Source: Trichosphaerium sp. ATCC 40318 (lineage: Eukaryota > Discosea > Flabellinia > Trichosidae). From it: a stretch of 64,000 nt of DNA. Positions within the stretch are counted from its first letter, which is position 1. The number at the start of each line of letters is the position of its first letter. The stretch lies in NCBI GenBank assembly GCA_038496445.1, contig JALMLS010000268.1, positions 124,001-188,000 on the forward strand, read 5' to 3'. Of this stretch, positions 26,303 through 38,261 are shown piece after piece. The position numbers and the translations under genes are program-made. The notes below the pieces were generated by a model, which had not been told where the DNA came from, made no database searches, and worked only from the letters and a program-made list of their open reading frames with translations.

Positions 26303-27850
26303 ATGACAACGGCTCCTACACGAGCGAAAAGAAAACGTGCAGGAAAGAAAGGAAACGTGAAAGCAGAAAAAAAACAAAAGATAGAGCAGGAACAACCGTA
26401 CTAACTACCTTTTGTAATATCGCCCTTAAATTGCTGCTAGTACTACACTTGACACCGTCTCTTTACCGTGTCTTGCAGAGTATGACCACTTGTGCGACAT
26501 TTTAATAGCTCTCAATAAAAGCGATGGTGCTCGCCTTGCAGTTGTTAAAGCATCTACAGCGATGCTGTCCCTAAACTCAAAGTAACCAACCCACGTGTTT
26601 TACTGTATTTGACTGCATTTTAGGTACTTTAACAATTCATTAAAAGATGTTGCCGGAGGAGCTTTTGATTATATCCTAAAAACCCATGAAACGGAGGAGT
26701 CTGTTTTGGCGCTATTGAACTTTCTTTCGAATCGAGACCGAAGGGATGCCTTGAAAAGCGTTAAAAGAACTAACACTAAAATTTTCTTAAAAGTACTTGA
26801 AACTTTGTACATGGTAAGTTAGACAAAATTATTATTGTACCAGTAATTATCATCATAGATTGGGGATGACACAATCGCCAAACCACTACAAAGACAAATT
26901 ATTTTGGTGTCGTCTTTTGAACAGCTCACGCAAATCAAAATACAAGGGAAACTTGCAACTTGTAAGCTCGTATTAACTCACCTGCTTGAACACTACGATA
27001 CAACTACAGAATGGATTCAACACTGCCTCAACAAGAAAGTCCAAATAAGAGTACAACATGATGTTTTAAACCTGATGTGGAAACACTACCAAGAAGGTTC
27101 GGATAACTTTAATCCGTACATTGATTCTTCGGCTGATTTGTGGATACTTGCTTGTAAGTACTACTTGTTACATTACTATACTATACGCTTATTATTGTTC
27201 AAGGTATGGCCAAGCACTATGAATTGGCAAAGAAGATTGAATCAAGTTTGCCTTGTGTTTTTGCTTGCTACTTGTGGAGACGACAATGTGAAGGAAACTG
27301 TTGGTGGATATCAAGATGGGGGAAAATGTGCTCAACATATTTCCCTAACATGGAAAACCTTATTTCTAGATCTGAATCAGACATATCTGATAGTGTACAC
27401 AAACTATTATATAGGATAAAAGTGTACGATGTATGTACACAACTCTATGTTTAACTGTACTTAATAGGAATCGCCCACCAAAACCACCATGTGAAGGTAA
27501 AACACGTACAACAAGTATTGACTTCCAGATAGACAGCTACGACACACTAGAAACATATAGCACTGGAGAATTATGGTAAAGCCACATAAACAATTATTTG
27601 TTGATTGTTTAATAGGGGTTTGTGTCTTGATAAAGAAGAAAGCCACACTATGATATATCTGTTTCCAGTACACACAAATGATATTTTACGTGTTCCTTAC
27701 ATGGTTAAATTCTTGCCTGATAACTGCAACGCTTCAGCAAAAGGAGGAATTCACTTGTATCACAAGCCGAAAAGCTATGTTCGAAACGGAAAGACATTTG
27801 CAATTAGTCCTCCATTCATGTGTGTTGTAGAATTATCAGTTGACAACTAA
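26303..27850 (+). CDS. BTB-like family protein, copy D
   Basis: ATG 26303 starts a basic head (MTTAPTRAKRKRAGKKGNVK). After a GTACTA...CTAG intron come LDTVSLPCLAEYDHLCDILI and VVKASTAMLSLNSKYFNNSL, the most BTB-like version of the motif (SKYFNN). Helical exon: SSFEQLTQIKIQGKLATCKL, WIQHCLNKKVQIRVQHDVLN. The intron after WILA has a clear GTAAGT donor, which fixes the frame of the CMAKHYELAKKIESSLPCVF exon for the whole family. The end matches copy C (ELSVDN, TAA at 27848-27850). The 5' half has diverged more from A-C than the 3' half, suggesting gene conversion. Confidence 0.72.
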
Positions 27851-27859
27851 CGAACAATC

Positions 27860-27865
27860 AATAAA
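27860..27865 (+). terminator. Poly(A) signal AATAAA of copy D
   Basis: In GAACAATCAATAAATCAAAC after the stop, as in copy C. Confidence 0.65.
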
Positions 27866-27961
27866 TCAAACATCATTTCATCTCAAACACAATTGAATGT
27901 CAATTACTTTTTAATCTAACAGAAGTTTTATCTAACAAAACAGCTTACAATTAATACCAAG

Positions 27962-29499
27962 TTAGACAACTGTAAACATGTTAATCCCCTGAGAACTCAA
28001 AACACAACTATCACCAAGTGCTTTAATACCTTCAGATGTTATTTTATCACAACCTCTTATGTTAACATGGCGAGCACCTACAATATAACTTATACCTACA
28101 TCTGTAATCTCCCTACATCTGTTAAGGGTTATATCAAAAACACCACCAAGTTGAGATAAACCTTCATCCGTAATAGAAGTTAATCCTGTCAAATCAATCT
28201 TCTTAACACCTCCCAAAGCCTTCAACCCTCTATCAGTTACATTACAACCTTTAATACCAATGGAATATACTCCAGCAAGCTCTATAATGCCATCATCTGT
28301 TACTTTGGTACCAGTAAGGGAGATGGTGTGTACACCCTTTAATGCTTTGATACCCACATCCGTTACTTTGGAGCAAAGAGATAAGTCTATTTCATGAACA
28401 CCAGCCAAGGCTTGAACAGCCTTATCATTGACTTTACTACAACCAAATAGATTTATAGTATGGACACCAGCAAGACATTCAATAACACTAGGCTCAATCG
28501 ATTCAAAGTCACAAAGATCAATAGTGTGAACTCCAGCAAAAGCGGCAAAACCGCATCCTTTAAAATTAGGACAGTCTTGAATCGAAAAATACTTAATGCC
28601 AGTTAAGTGCTTGCTGAATTCTTCATTAACCTTCAGCTCCGATAAATGAAGTGAATGTATACCTGCAAGTGCTTCAAAGCCGTATCCTTTGATTAGGGAG
28701 TTTTGTGTGCACATCAAGGAGTGAACACCAGCAAGACATTCAATACCTTTATCTGTAATTTTATGACAACTGATCATCTCTATTGTATGTACACCTGCAA
28801 TGTAAGACAAGCCTTGGTCTGTAATAGAACAATGTCTCATACTAATAGTATGAATACCTTCTAATGCCTTAAGTATTTCATCATTCGCTTGATAATTACT
28901 AAGGTTTATAGTATGTATACCTCGAAGAAAATGTAAATATTCACTTGGGAGACGGTAATAACTAGACTCCAAATCAAGGTACTTAACACCTGCCACGTGT
29001 TTTAACCAATCAACAGGTGGTTTGGAATTATCAATAGCAAGAGACTTTACACCTTTTAATAGCTTGAAGACATCAGCAGTGAGTCCGCTACAACCTCTAA
29101 TGTGAAGTGTTTTCGCTGTTGGGAATAATGCTATTGCTTCGTTTGTTATGAGCCTACAGTTTGTCATATCGATGTGTTGGGCTCCAGCAAGAGGTATTAG
29201 ATCTTTATCAGTTACTTTCAAGTACTTGCAAACGATTAGAGAGTGTTTAAGGATATTTTCGTATTTAGATATTGCAGCGATGTGTTCTTTATTTCTAATG
29301 GTTACTGTTGCGTATGTTGTAACGTGGTGTATAATATCCGCCAACATAGTACACGTTTGAGCAACGCTAAATTTAGAATGCTGTAGAAACGAGAATATTG
29401 TTCCTAAGACCTCTGGTGGCATCGAACAAAGTGAAATACTAGGCGTAAAACGTCAAACACAAAAAAAAATTGTTATGTGCCCTTATCTTACCTCTCCAT
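27962..29499 (-). CDS. F-box/leucine-rich-repeat protein
   Basis: A long second exon plus a short first exon: ATG 29499, MES, intron GTAAGA...CTAG, then ISLCSMPPEVLGTIFSFLQH. The N-terminal ~50 residues are an F-box (MPPEVLGTIFSFLQ...AQTCTMLADII). They are followed by some 17 LRRs of about 23 residues with the consensus LAGVHTIDLS.C.KVTD.GI.AL. It ends ...SSQGINMFTVV. F-box proteins with C-terminal LRRs present substrates to SCF ubiquitin ligases. This is the most complete of three such genes in the window. It converges on BTB-like copy D, with 111 bp between the stops. Confidence 0.85.
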
Positions 29500-29875
29500 G
29501 GTAGACGCTGTTTATAAACACTTCAAAATAACTGTGGAAGTAGTGCGTAAATCAGATATTGTGCTGTACATTAGTGTATCACTTAACATGTAAAGCCAGA
29601 CTTACAATAAAACAAACAACGAATACAACTGAACAGACTTGAATAAAATTGGCTCCTTAAACGGCGCTACCGCTCGCTGTCAACTACACTTAAAACCGTA
29701 CACAATAAACAATATAGTCTCTTTATTTAGAGTACAAGATGAAACAAACCTCTTTAATCTTGTTTCAATTCAAATCTCTCGTGTTTTGGTTCTTGGTCCC
29801 TTTTGAAGAAAAAATAAGTTTTGACAACAAAAAAAAAACAAAAAACGAAGTTGAAGAAGTATCAAGCATTCAAAA
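29500..29875. other. Intergenic spacer
   Basis: About 375 bp between the start of the F-box/LRR gene and the 3' end of the proteasome gene. No gene or repeat was recognised. Confidence 0.4.
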
Positions 29876-31223
29876 CTATGTATCGTACTTTCTGATAACG
29901 TAAAAGTCGACGTAGTCACCAGTGTAGATATCACGCTCACCAGCTGATGTGAAAGCATCTTTGAGCAAGTCGACAGTCTGCACAGAACGTTAGTTTACAG
30001 CGTAAATGATTATTCAAAAAAACAATTTATTTCTATCTTCGACGCTATTGTACGTACTTCTTCTTCACTCAATAAAGCTGGAGTACCATCTCCTTGATGT
30101 TGACGACCAAGCTAATGTATTTTAGAATAAAATAAATGCATCCAAGTGCGACACAATAAAAATCCGCAAAAATCAAAAATTTCTTCCTTTCATGACATCC
30201 ACAGCGTTTAATTAGCGTATAAATACATACCTGATTATCAAGAAGTACTTGAATGAGATTATTTCCTGTACCAGAGCAAGAGTAGTTAAGCTACAAACAA
30301 AAAAATTAAAAAAGATTTTTTCAACAAAAAAAGACCAACGTACTCTTTGGTATGATCCAATTGCATCATAACTCCATACAGCACCCTTACCTATAAAAAA
30401 AGTAAGCATTCACGTACACCAACACTCGAAAAGAAGGCCAGATTTTGCGCCACGACACCAAATTTTTGGGTTTTTGATTTTTTTGCTTCAAAACCGCTTG
30501 TTAGTGTACGTACCGTCTTTATCAACACCAGCCAATACGTTAAACGCGTAGTAAGGGAAAAATCTTCTGTAGTAAAGAGTATTGGACAACATTTGAGCCA
30601 TACTCGATGAGTTAATTTCGCGACCGTGTGCGTGAAAGTAAGCTTTCTGCGTAGTATTTCATTAGGTTTTGATAACGGTTTGGATTAAAACTGACGATAA
30701 ATAACTGCAATTGGTTGTTTTCACTCCAAGTACGCTGGTACGCTATTGAATTAACGCCCAAGGAGATTCTGACGTTATCTAGGTATTTATTGTTAACGTA
30801 CCAATTGAGCTTGTAATCTTTTGTGTAGGGTAATGTGATCGGCGCGCATACCGCTTGTTGCCAAAGCGCAATGTTTAGTTCTATGTTTAATGTGAGCCAC
30901 AACATTATTTTAACGCTGATAATACGTACAGCATGGTTACTTTGTTAGCAGTACGTGTGTGAATAGAATACCCACTGCTGAGACGTGTGTCAGCAGCAAC
31001 TACGCAAAAATCTTCTCCTGCTACTGCTACAGTGGTACTAACGACTCGTTATTTAATTTAGCACAAATAATCGGTATTACCCTCCATTTAATGTGTAAGG
31101 TGACCATTGTGGCGTTTCCTTGGCTCCAACTGCTTGGGAAGGTGTTTCTTTTGTTTTGTAAGGTAATACCGCCGTTGGTGATCTGTTATACAACGTGGAC
31201 GGATCGTGCTGGGAGAGAAACAT
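29876..31223 (-). CDS. PSMB1: 20S proteasome subunit beta type-1
   Basis: Non-catalytic beta subunit of the 20S core, assembled from short exons. ATG 31223 ([15 protein letters not shown]) leads to [13 protein letters not shown], then after an intron [20 protein letters not shown] and [15 protein letters not shown], then [79 protein letters not shown] and [20 protein letters not shown]. The run RRFFPYY...GKGA..YDPxGSYQR...LDNQ and AERD.YTGD is specific to PSMB1. The intron before KAYFHAH is unusually long here (~200 nt) and carries an open frame with no homology I recognise. The gene is head to head with the filamin-like gene, with 99 bp between the ATGs. Confidence 0.95.
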
Positions 31224-31322
31224 TATGCTCTGCTGACGAATATTTGATTTCAAGCGAGATTTTAAGGGAGGGTCAGCAAGATACGTTAAGCCGGAAAAAA
31301 CAGCTCAAATTTCCGTACGACC
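31224..31322. promoter_or_regulatory. Putative bidirectional promoter PSMB1/filamin-like gene
   Basis: Only 99 bp separate the two divergent start codons, so both 5' UTRs and core promoters must fit here or overlap the neighbouring gene. No TATA box or CACGTG motif is obvious. Confidence 0.5.
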
Positions 31323-34300
31323 ATGCAAGCCAGTCCACGAGGTATAAAAACCGATAAGGAAGGCCAGGTGAGTTAACAATAATAAAATGATTAAAATTCG
31401 TTTTCTTTCCTCCAATCGCACCTGGCGTACTGACATAACGCAATTCAGATCTATGTTAAATGGATAAATCATATCCTAAAGCAGAATGGGCATGAGCCGA
31501 TTAAGGACCTTGCAACCGACTTGAAAAATGGTCTCGTGCTCATTAAATTGGCTGAAGTTATCTCTGGTCAAAAAGTAAAGAAGCGCTACTTCACCAAACC
31601 AATAGTGAAAGCGCAAAAACTAGATACATTGAGTGTAGCACTTCAAGAGCTTCGTCGCGCAGGTGTTAGCCTACCAGACATCTACGCAGGAGGTAAACGC
31701 TTCTAGCAACTCGACTAGCGCTTCGAAAACGCTCCAGCACTGTCACTGATGTATTAAAACCTAAATTTCGTGTAGATATTTATGATGGTAAACCAAATAC
31801 ACTTCTAGCATTCTGTTGGCGTACAGTACAAGTGTACTATAAGAAAATGGCACCTGTTAACGATGGTAAGGTTTTGAGGAATTCGGCAAACACTTTCCAA
31901 ATTTATCGTTTGAAAATTTTTTTATTTATTTATTTCTGTAGAGGACCGTGTTGATGACTTGGAGACAAATCCTGATGCTAAGAAACCACGTGGTGCAAAT
32001 GATTTCAGTACACAGATGTATGACTGGGCTCGTGGATTTGTAAGAAGACACCCAGAAGCAAACGAAAAAAAGATAATGGAAAACGGCGTAGAGAGGTGCA
32101 TTTTTTTTTTTTCAGTCAAAGTCTCTTGTATTCTTAGTTGATTCCATTGGATCATTATAGAATAAGAGCTTAGAATTCTTGGTTTTAATGAAGCCATTCA
32201 CAGAGCTTTTTGTTTTGGCTCAGTGAGCACCAAGTACTTTTTGTTGACTATTTTTTTAGTTTCAAAGATGGCGAGGTACTCGCTATTATGGTTAACGAAG
32301 TGAAGCCAGAATCAGTGAGCATGGAAACCCTTCGTGCTGTAAGTGATACATTCACTAAAACAAGCAATTAATTTTATTAGAAACCTGATAACCGAAGCAA
32401 GTTATCTTACGTAGTAGATACAGCAACAAAAGTTGGTCTTCCTGACTTACTTGATCCTGAGACAGTAGCGAATGGAAAAGCTCCTGAAAATGAAGTAGTA
32501 ACATACTTAGCAGAGTTTAGAAAGATGGTAGAGAAACAGAAACAGAACTCTCCACTCTATGCACCAGCAAAAGTGCGTTTCTTCATTTTTTTTTTCTCTT
32601 CGGATGAAGAAGTTGTTTTGTCTTTCTTCTTTTTTTCTTAACAACCTCTTTAAGGCCACAAAGTTCACTATTAAGAACGTTAAAAAAGTAGCTGATACTG
32701 GTGATGAAGCAGAACTTAAAAGTTCTTTAGAAGAGGCTAAGAAAGCTATTGATTTATTAAAGGATAAAGTTAAAACTCAAGTACGACTTCAATGTTTTGT
32801 TGTTTTGAAAAAGGTCTTGTTGTTAATAGCTTCTTTAGGCTAAAAACTTCCCTGACAGGAAGACAAAGATAGATGCTACATTAAAAGCGCTTGATAAAGC
32901 GCTTCCAGAACACGCTCAACTTGCTTCAGATCTCGTCAAGGATCCTAGCAACTATGAAAAGTCATCAGAACTTGTTGCTAAAACACAAGCTTTGAATGAC
33001 TTAATTAATGATTTACTACATGATACTGCATTGTACGATGCTATGGACGCATTCGACGATATTTTGGGTGATTTACAGGACTCAAGCGGAAGACTTAAAC
33101 AAGGCATCAACACAAAGAAAGCAGCTGAACTCTCAGGTACTTATTTTTTGACTCTACTTTCGTTTGTAGTTTTGACATCTAATAGAAGCTATTAATGATG
33201 ATGAAGAAGATGATAATGGACCTTTAGAATCCTCAGCTAGGGCACCAGCAGCATCAACTAAGCTTGGTTCAGCTCGTGGCAAGGCAGTCCAAAAAAGAGT
33301 TTTGAATTGGAATAATGAATTCAAGTTTCACTTCGAGATGTCTGAGACTTCACAAAAAATTCCCAATCAACATATTTTCACAGTACACGTACGAGCGCAA
33401 TAATTTTTTTATCAACTTTTACAAAACCACGTGTTATGGGATGCTCAAAAGCTGATAATCTTTTAATTTTTTTTTGAAATTTATTGATTTTTTCTAGGTT
33501 ATAAAAATTGAGACTGGAGCTGTACATGACTTACCTTTAAGTCATTTAAAACCTATTATTGATGGACCTGAAAAGTGCGAGGTTGAAACAGCCAAACGAG
33601 GGTACCTTAGTTTTATAATTATCACGTGTTTGTTGACTGATAACTTTTTTTAAAGGCAAACGTTTGAATTTATATGGTCTGCAACAGTTCCAGGTTTTTA
33701 TACAGTTGATGTTGAATATAAAGGTATTTAGTATTAATGTTCAAAGTCATTTGTATACTAAACTTTGTTCTAATAGAGGAGCGCTTATTTGATTTTGAGC
33801 CTGTAAAAGTATATTACGGAAATCGTACGTGACATTTTTACCCATTTTTGATTACAACACTTCCAAGTAGCTTTGTCAAAACACATCCAACGCTCAAGGT
33901 GTTATCATGTGATATTTTTGAAACTCTTCGTTCGGCACCAATGTCATCTTGTTGAACGCCAACGAGGGCTTCAAGAAGAACTACAAAAAGCTTTGAAAAC
34001 TTTTTTTTCTTTTTGTTCTTTTCTTATGTTGTGTAGTTGCAAATGCAAGCCAAAGTACTGCAAGTATTGTATCAACACTCCAAGATGTAGTAGAAATACA
34101 AGTACAGGCTAGGTACGTGAAAACGATCTTGTAAAACAGACGTGACAGCGTTATTGGTTTACATTGATTTGTATACTAATTTTTTTCTTCACCAGGGATA
34201 AGGATGGTAAGGCAATACAAAAAGGAAGAGATAAATTTGAAGTACAAGTATATGGTTCAGGACTTCAAGGTACTTTTCCTCTGCCTTGACAACTTTTCGT

Positions 34301-34569
34301 CAGGAAACAAGTCATTTTAATGAGTTCCTAAAGATAGCGAAAGAACCTTCTTGTTTTTTTCTTACTTCTAACAAAAAAACCTTCTTTCGTTGGGTGTCCA
34401 ACTAATACATGTGTTAATAGGTGTAACGATAAAAGATAATCATAATGGTACATATACAATAAAACTACCAGTAGGAGACTGGAGCAAAAAACATAGTGTA
34501 GAAATCTTTGCTTATAATGAAAAACTGAAAGGATGTCCTATTGTAATTGATGCACAGTTCAAGAACTAA
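31323..34569 (+). CDS. Filamin-like actin cross-linker (two CH domains, filamin repeats)
   Basis: ATG 31323 (MQASPRGIKTDKEGQ), then IYVKWINHILKQNG and LKNGLVLIKLAEVISGQ form the first calponin-homology domain. FKDGEVLAIMVNEVKPESVS and GLPDLLDPETVANG form the second. This tandem is the actin-binding domain of filamins and alpha-actinins. A helical, coiled-coil-like segment follows (ELKSSLEEAKKAIDLLKDKV; DALYDAMDAFDDILGDL-type acidic helices). The C-terminal part has Ig-like filamin repeats: FEFIWSATVPGFYTVDVEYK, then VQVYGSGLQGVTIKDNHNGT and YTIKLPVGDWSKKHSVEIFA. TAA is at 34567-34569. It is shorter than animal filamins, closer in layout to amoebal gelation factor but with fewer repeats. Inferred role: cortical actin networks. 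Confidence 0.88.
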
Positions 34570-35045
34570 AGGAACGAAAACAAATCAAACTGCACTTTTT
34601 CTAAAAAGAAAGAAATAACCGAAATCATTTGTGCATTTATGTGTGTAGTGTAATAAAAACCTCGATAGATAGTATCGATATTGTAAAAAACCTTCACGTT
34701 TTGAGTTGTTGTGTGGGTTAGATGCAACAGGACCACGGCTTCGTCTATGTAGTTCTGAATCCTAATTTATCTATAATGGCCTTACGAGATGTTTAGATAT
34801 CTATGTGTGAAGCTAGATAATTCACAAATAGTTGACATTTATCACGTTTTAGCCTCCATTTTCTTGCCACCATTAGTACAAGTATAAAGCAACATGAATA
34901 AAGATGTTTAGATACTCTAAACGTGGTAAATGTCAACTGGTAAAAAATTGTGCTTCAAAACGGCATTAAATCAGTTCTTTGAACAGAACGTTTACCAACA
35001 CAAAAACTGTTGCCACTTTTTTTCAGAAATCTATTTAAAGAAGTC
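34570..35045. other. Intergenic spacer with inverted repeat
   Basis: About 475 bp between two plus-strand genes. It contains an imperfect inverted repeat (34831-34937) and nothing else that I recognise. Confidence 0.5.
34831..34937. repeat. Inverted repeat, ~21-bp arms
   Basis: GTTGACATTTATCACGTTTT (34831-34850) is nearly the reverse complement of AAACGTGGTAAATGTCAAC (34919-34937), separated by about 65 bp. GATGTTTAGATA occurs close to each arm. It could be a hairpin transcript or a small inverted-repeat mobile-element remnant. Confidence 0.6.
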
Positions 35046-37091
35046 ATGGAGGAAAGTTGTGATCCTGTCGTATGTTTAATCATCTTTTGAGCCGCTATTA
35101 AGATTTTATAGATCAATAACGACGCTGTACTGCATATATTCTCTTATGTAGACAATAAGAGTGTATTAGGGCGACTAGGTACGATATTTGCGGTTTTAAA
35201 ATAGGATACGTTTGTTTGTTGCGCTGATACCGTAATACCAAGCTTTACGCTACTGCGAAGCGTAACGCGTTACGTACACATCGCTTGAAGCATTTTTAGA
35301 TTTTTGTGTTTTCTTGTTTCTAATAGTACGTTCTAGCGCGTGTTTGTAAGCTCTGGAAGTCCCTCGCTGATAAAGACGTCTACTGGCGCCGTATCGCTTC
35401 TAAAATGATGTACAAAATTCCTGAAGACTATGAGTCCGTCAAGGTATGCATGAAATGCATTATGGAAGTATATTTAACTTATCTAACCTTTAGAATTTTT
35501 GTAAAGTCATGAACATGCCAATTTTACAGGCAACAAATCACGACAAGAGCGCAAAGCTAGAACCTTTTGATGAATATGATTGTTACGACCAACCAGAGTA
35601 TGGTTTCAAGTTAAAACCCTTTCTTAAGTGCGCTAAAAGTGAGTGTAACGGAACTAATTCCGTCTGATTCTCTTGCCAAAGCTCATTTTTTTCTTATTTT
35701 TTTCTTCCGTAGAACACAACAGCATCAATTGTTACTTTGTTGGTGAAAATAAATCAGAGGCTTACACAGTATTTTATTTATGGCAGCTTTCAAATACAAA
35801 GTACGACCCAAGTACGTATACTGATTAATCACGTGTTTTTTCTTTCTTTTTCTTCAAAAACAGCATCCAATTAACATGCTTTTCTGTAGGTGCAATAAAA
35901 AGAGTAATTAAAGCTCTTGGTAATGCTGGATTCGATTTTAACTTACCCAGTATCAGATACATTACAACTGTTGATACAAGTGTGCCTTTACGGTATTGTA
36001 TTGAACGAAATCTTGGGTGTTCAGTTTTGGAGCTCCTTATAGAGTCATATGGCGCATCTTCTTCTCTATGGGTAATACCAAAAGTACAATGCACGGATAA
36101 GAAAACTCTGAGTTATATTGTGGATGCACTAGTAGCTCGTGATAGACAAGATTTGGTCGATGAGTTTTTTTTAACAAATTGTAAACAATGGGATCCAAGT
36201 TTGCTTGAAATGATAATGGATAAGTCGAGTATAAGTCAAAATGTTTTATCAAAAGCAATTCATCGTTGTTATTATGTTCCGTTATTAAATATTGATGGAA
36301 GAATGTTCTTTACACGATGCCCTTACTATTCTGAAAATATTCCGAAAGTACTCAACTTTTTGGCCAGTAAAGGTGCTAAAAGTGTTCTAAATGATCATTG
36401 TATAACTGCTCATTCTTGGGGAAACATGATCATAAATCTTTTTGGGGAACAAAAGCACACCGACTTGGTAAGTACGAGAACAAAACTTAATCCAAAAAAA
36501 CTAGACGGTTTTTTTTTATTGATCTCCTAGAAAGAACATCATTGATTTATTCTCTTTTAGGTTAATATTCTACGCAAAAAGTTTGATAGAGTTCCTGGAG
36601 AAGCCAAGTGTTGTAAGAAGTCCCATCAAATCCTAAAATCAAACGATAAATCCAATCATAGCAGCGTTCAAATTTACAAAGCTTGGGCATCTCAAGACCT
36701 TTCTGTTGGATGGAGTTCAAGAGGAGCAGACCAATACTATGAACTCAGACTTTGGGGAGATAGTACTTTCTACTTGGAGACTATAATGTATCGAGAGAGT
36801 TCACGTCATAGCCAGAAAAAAACTGTTGTTTTCAAAGGAACTTACAAAAAAAACAAGAAAGAGAACACCATATCATTCACACTGGACAAAGAGGCACTAG
36901 AAAAACAAAAGGAAGGTGTAGAGTATATAAGATTAATGAGAAAAGAAGTACCATCGTTAGACAATCCAGGTAAAATAGAAAATGACACTATAATTCTTTC
37001 AGATTTTTCTTTGCCTTTAAAGCTGTTTTCGGTAATGGATGTTGTGAACAAACGACCACGTTTCTATAGCTATGTAGACGGAAGTTATTAA
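35046..37091 (+). CDS. F-box protein with unrecognised C-terminal domains
   Basis: ATG 35046 starts MEESCDPV; introns then give INNDAVLHIFSYVDNKSVLG, RLARVCKLWKSLADKDVYWR and RIASKM, a clear F-box (I...F.Y.....L..L..VCK.W..L..D..WR). The middle region is long and helical (VPLRYCIERNLGCSVLELLI, ALVARDRQDLVDEFFLTN), loosely ankyrin- or HEAT-like but not assignable. The final exon is rich in beta-type sequence (VGWSSRGADQYYELRLWGDS; NTISFTLDKEALEKQ) and ends YSYVDGSY. Likely an SCF adaptor with an unknown substrate; the long single-exon C-terminal half is unlike the finely split genes around it. Confidence 0.7.
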
Positions 37092-37439
37092 TAATTGATT
37101 GTAAGATAATAAAACCCCAACAGATGATGTATGTAACGTCTGTTTTGAAAGTCTATCCAAGTAGACTAACTAGTATAAGTAGCGTCTAACAATTACCCTG
37201 AAAAAACTCACGTGACGGCTGGTTTCAGTTTTGTACTTTGCGTAGGTGGTGGATAGCACCTCAATCGAAAGTCTTCCAAAACGGCAAGGTCTTGACTTGT
37301 TTTACTAGTTTTCTCTGAAAGGAATTTTTTGACTATGAGAAACGTTTTTAACTAGCATATACGGTTTACAAAAGTAGCATTAGCTTGTGTTTTATTGTAC
37401 ATCACGTTTCTTTGCAGGTACTATTGAGCTTGATTGATT
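37092..37439. other. Intergenic spacer
   Basis: About 350 bp between convergent genes; TCACGTGA at about 37209. Nothing else was recognised. Confidence 0.4.
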
Positions 37440-38095
37440 CTACATTGCATCTTTTTTGTTTTCTTCTTCTATTTTCTTGAGAAGTTTTTCACGTGCTTCT
37501 TTCCAGCTCGCCAACTGTCTTTTAGCTTCATTGATAAACTTGGCCTCTCCATCGTGACAGTACTTCGCACAATACTTGGCAACTTTGTACTTATGTGCAG
37601 GTGACACCCTTCCTATTAACGCTAAAAAGATAAGGATAAACTCACGTGATTATTCTGACATACAACAACATTGTTTGACGTTCAAACTAACGTTTTGTGC
37701 TTGTAAGGCATTTTTGACTTGTTTGTCTTGATCTCCATTGGAAACTTTAAATTCAATCTTTTTGTAGTCCTGGAAGGTGCATTTGTTCATACCAGGCATA
37801 ATTGAGTGACCTACTAGAGGCATTGCTGTCGTGTTGCTATTGATTTGTTGTGACACAGTTTGACTGTCAAAAAAGAGCTTCCGAATGAAAACCGAAGCGA
37901 TTTTGATTCTTACTGCGATGTGTCGGCCGCCCAGAATATGCTTCAGGCTCGTATTAATCAACTGTAGCCCGCTACCAATGGCTTTTGAATCGAAGTCTTC
38001 AAGAAGAAGTTCTCCATTATCTGAACATCAAAAACCGGAAGAAAAACGAAAGAAAAAAGACAAAAACGGGATTTGGCCTGCCAATTAGCCACCAT
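37440..38095 (-). CDS. Unrecognised small protein
   Basis: A plausible model begins at ATG 38095 (MVANWQAKS), continues NGELLLEDFDSKAIGSGLQL and INTSLKHILGGRHIA, then after an intron LFFDSQTVSQQINSNTTAMP, VGHSIMPGMNKCTFQDYKKI, and a last exon RVSPAHKYKVAKYCAKYCHD ... EAREKLLKKIEEENKKDAM with TAG at 37442-37440. The end is a charged helix. Donor choice for the first intron (GTTTTT) is weak, so the N-terminus is uncertain. The last helix faintly recalls the C-terminus of Vta1-type proteins, but I do not assign it. Confidence 0.45.
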
Positions 38096-38261
38096 TCGAT
38101 GCAATATCACTATAGCACCTCGTAAAACCGTATTTAAAGTTCACGTGACAAAGTCATAATTATTGAATCAAGAATTAAGTGAACATTAGCTGAGAGGACA
38201 CCCCCTGAAGTTCAACATCGATCAAACTCTCAAAACTCAAACACCAAAGCAACACATCAAC

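Noticed and set aside
30612-30905. 97-codon minus-strand frame inside PSMB1, possible nested gene
   Set aside because: It runs across a PSMB1 exon ([16 protein letters not shown] is read in another frame) and its introns, without recognisable homology.
30959-31357. 132-codon plus-strand frame
   Set aside because: Shadow of the first two PSMB1 exons on the opposite strand.
35825-36094. 89-codon minus-strand ORF
   Set aside because: Shadow of the F-box gene on the plus strand.
37885-38088. Lys/Glu-rich plus-strand ORF (MAFESKSSRRSSPLSEHQK)
   Set aside because: Overlaps the minus-strand gene at 37.4-38.1 kb. Its composition is explained by the opposite strand.
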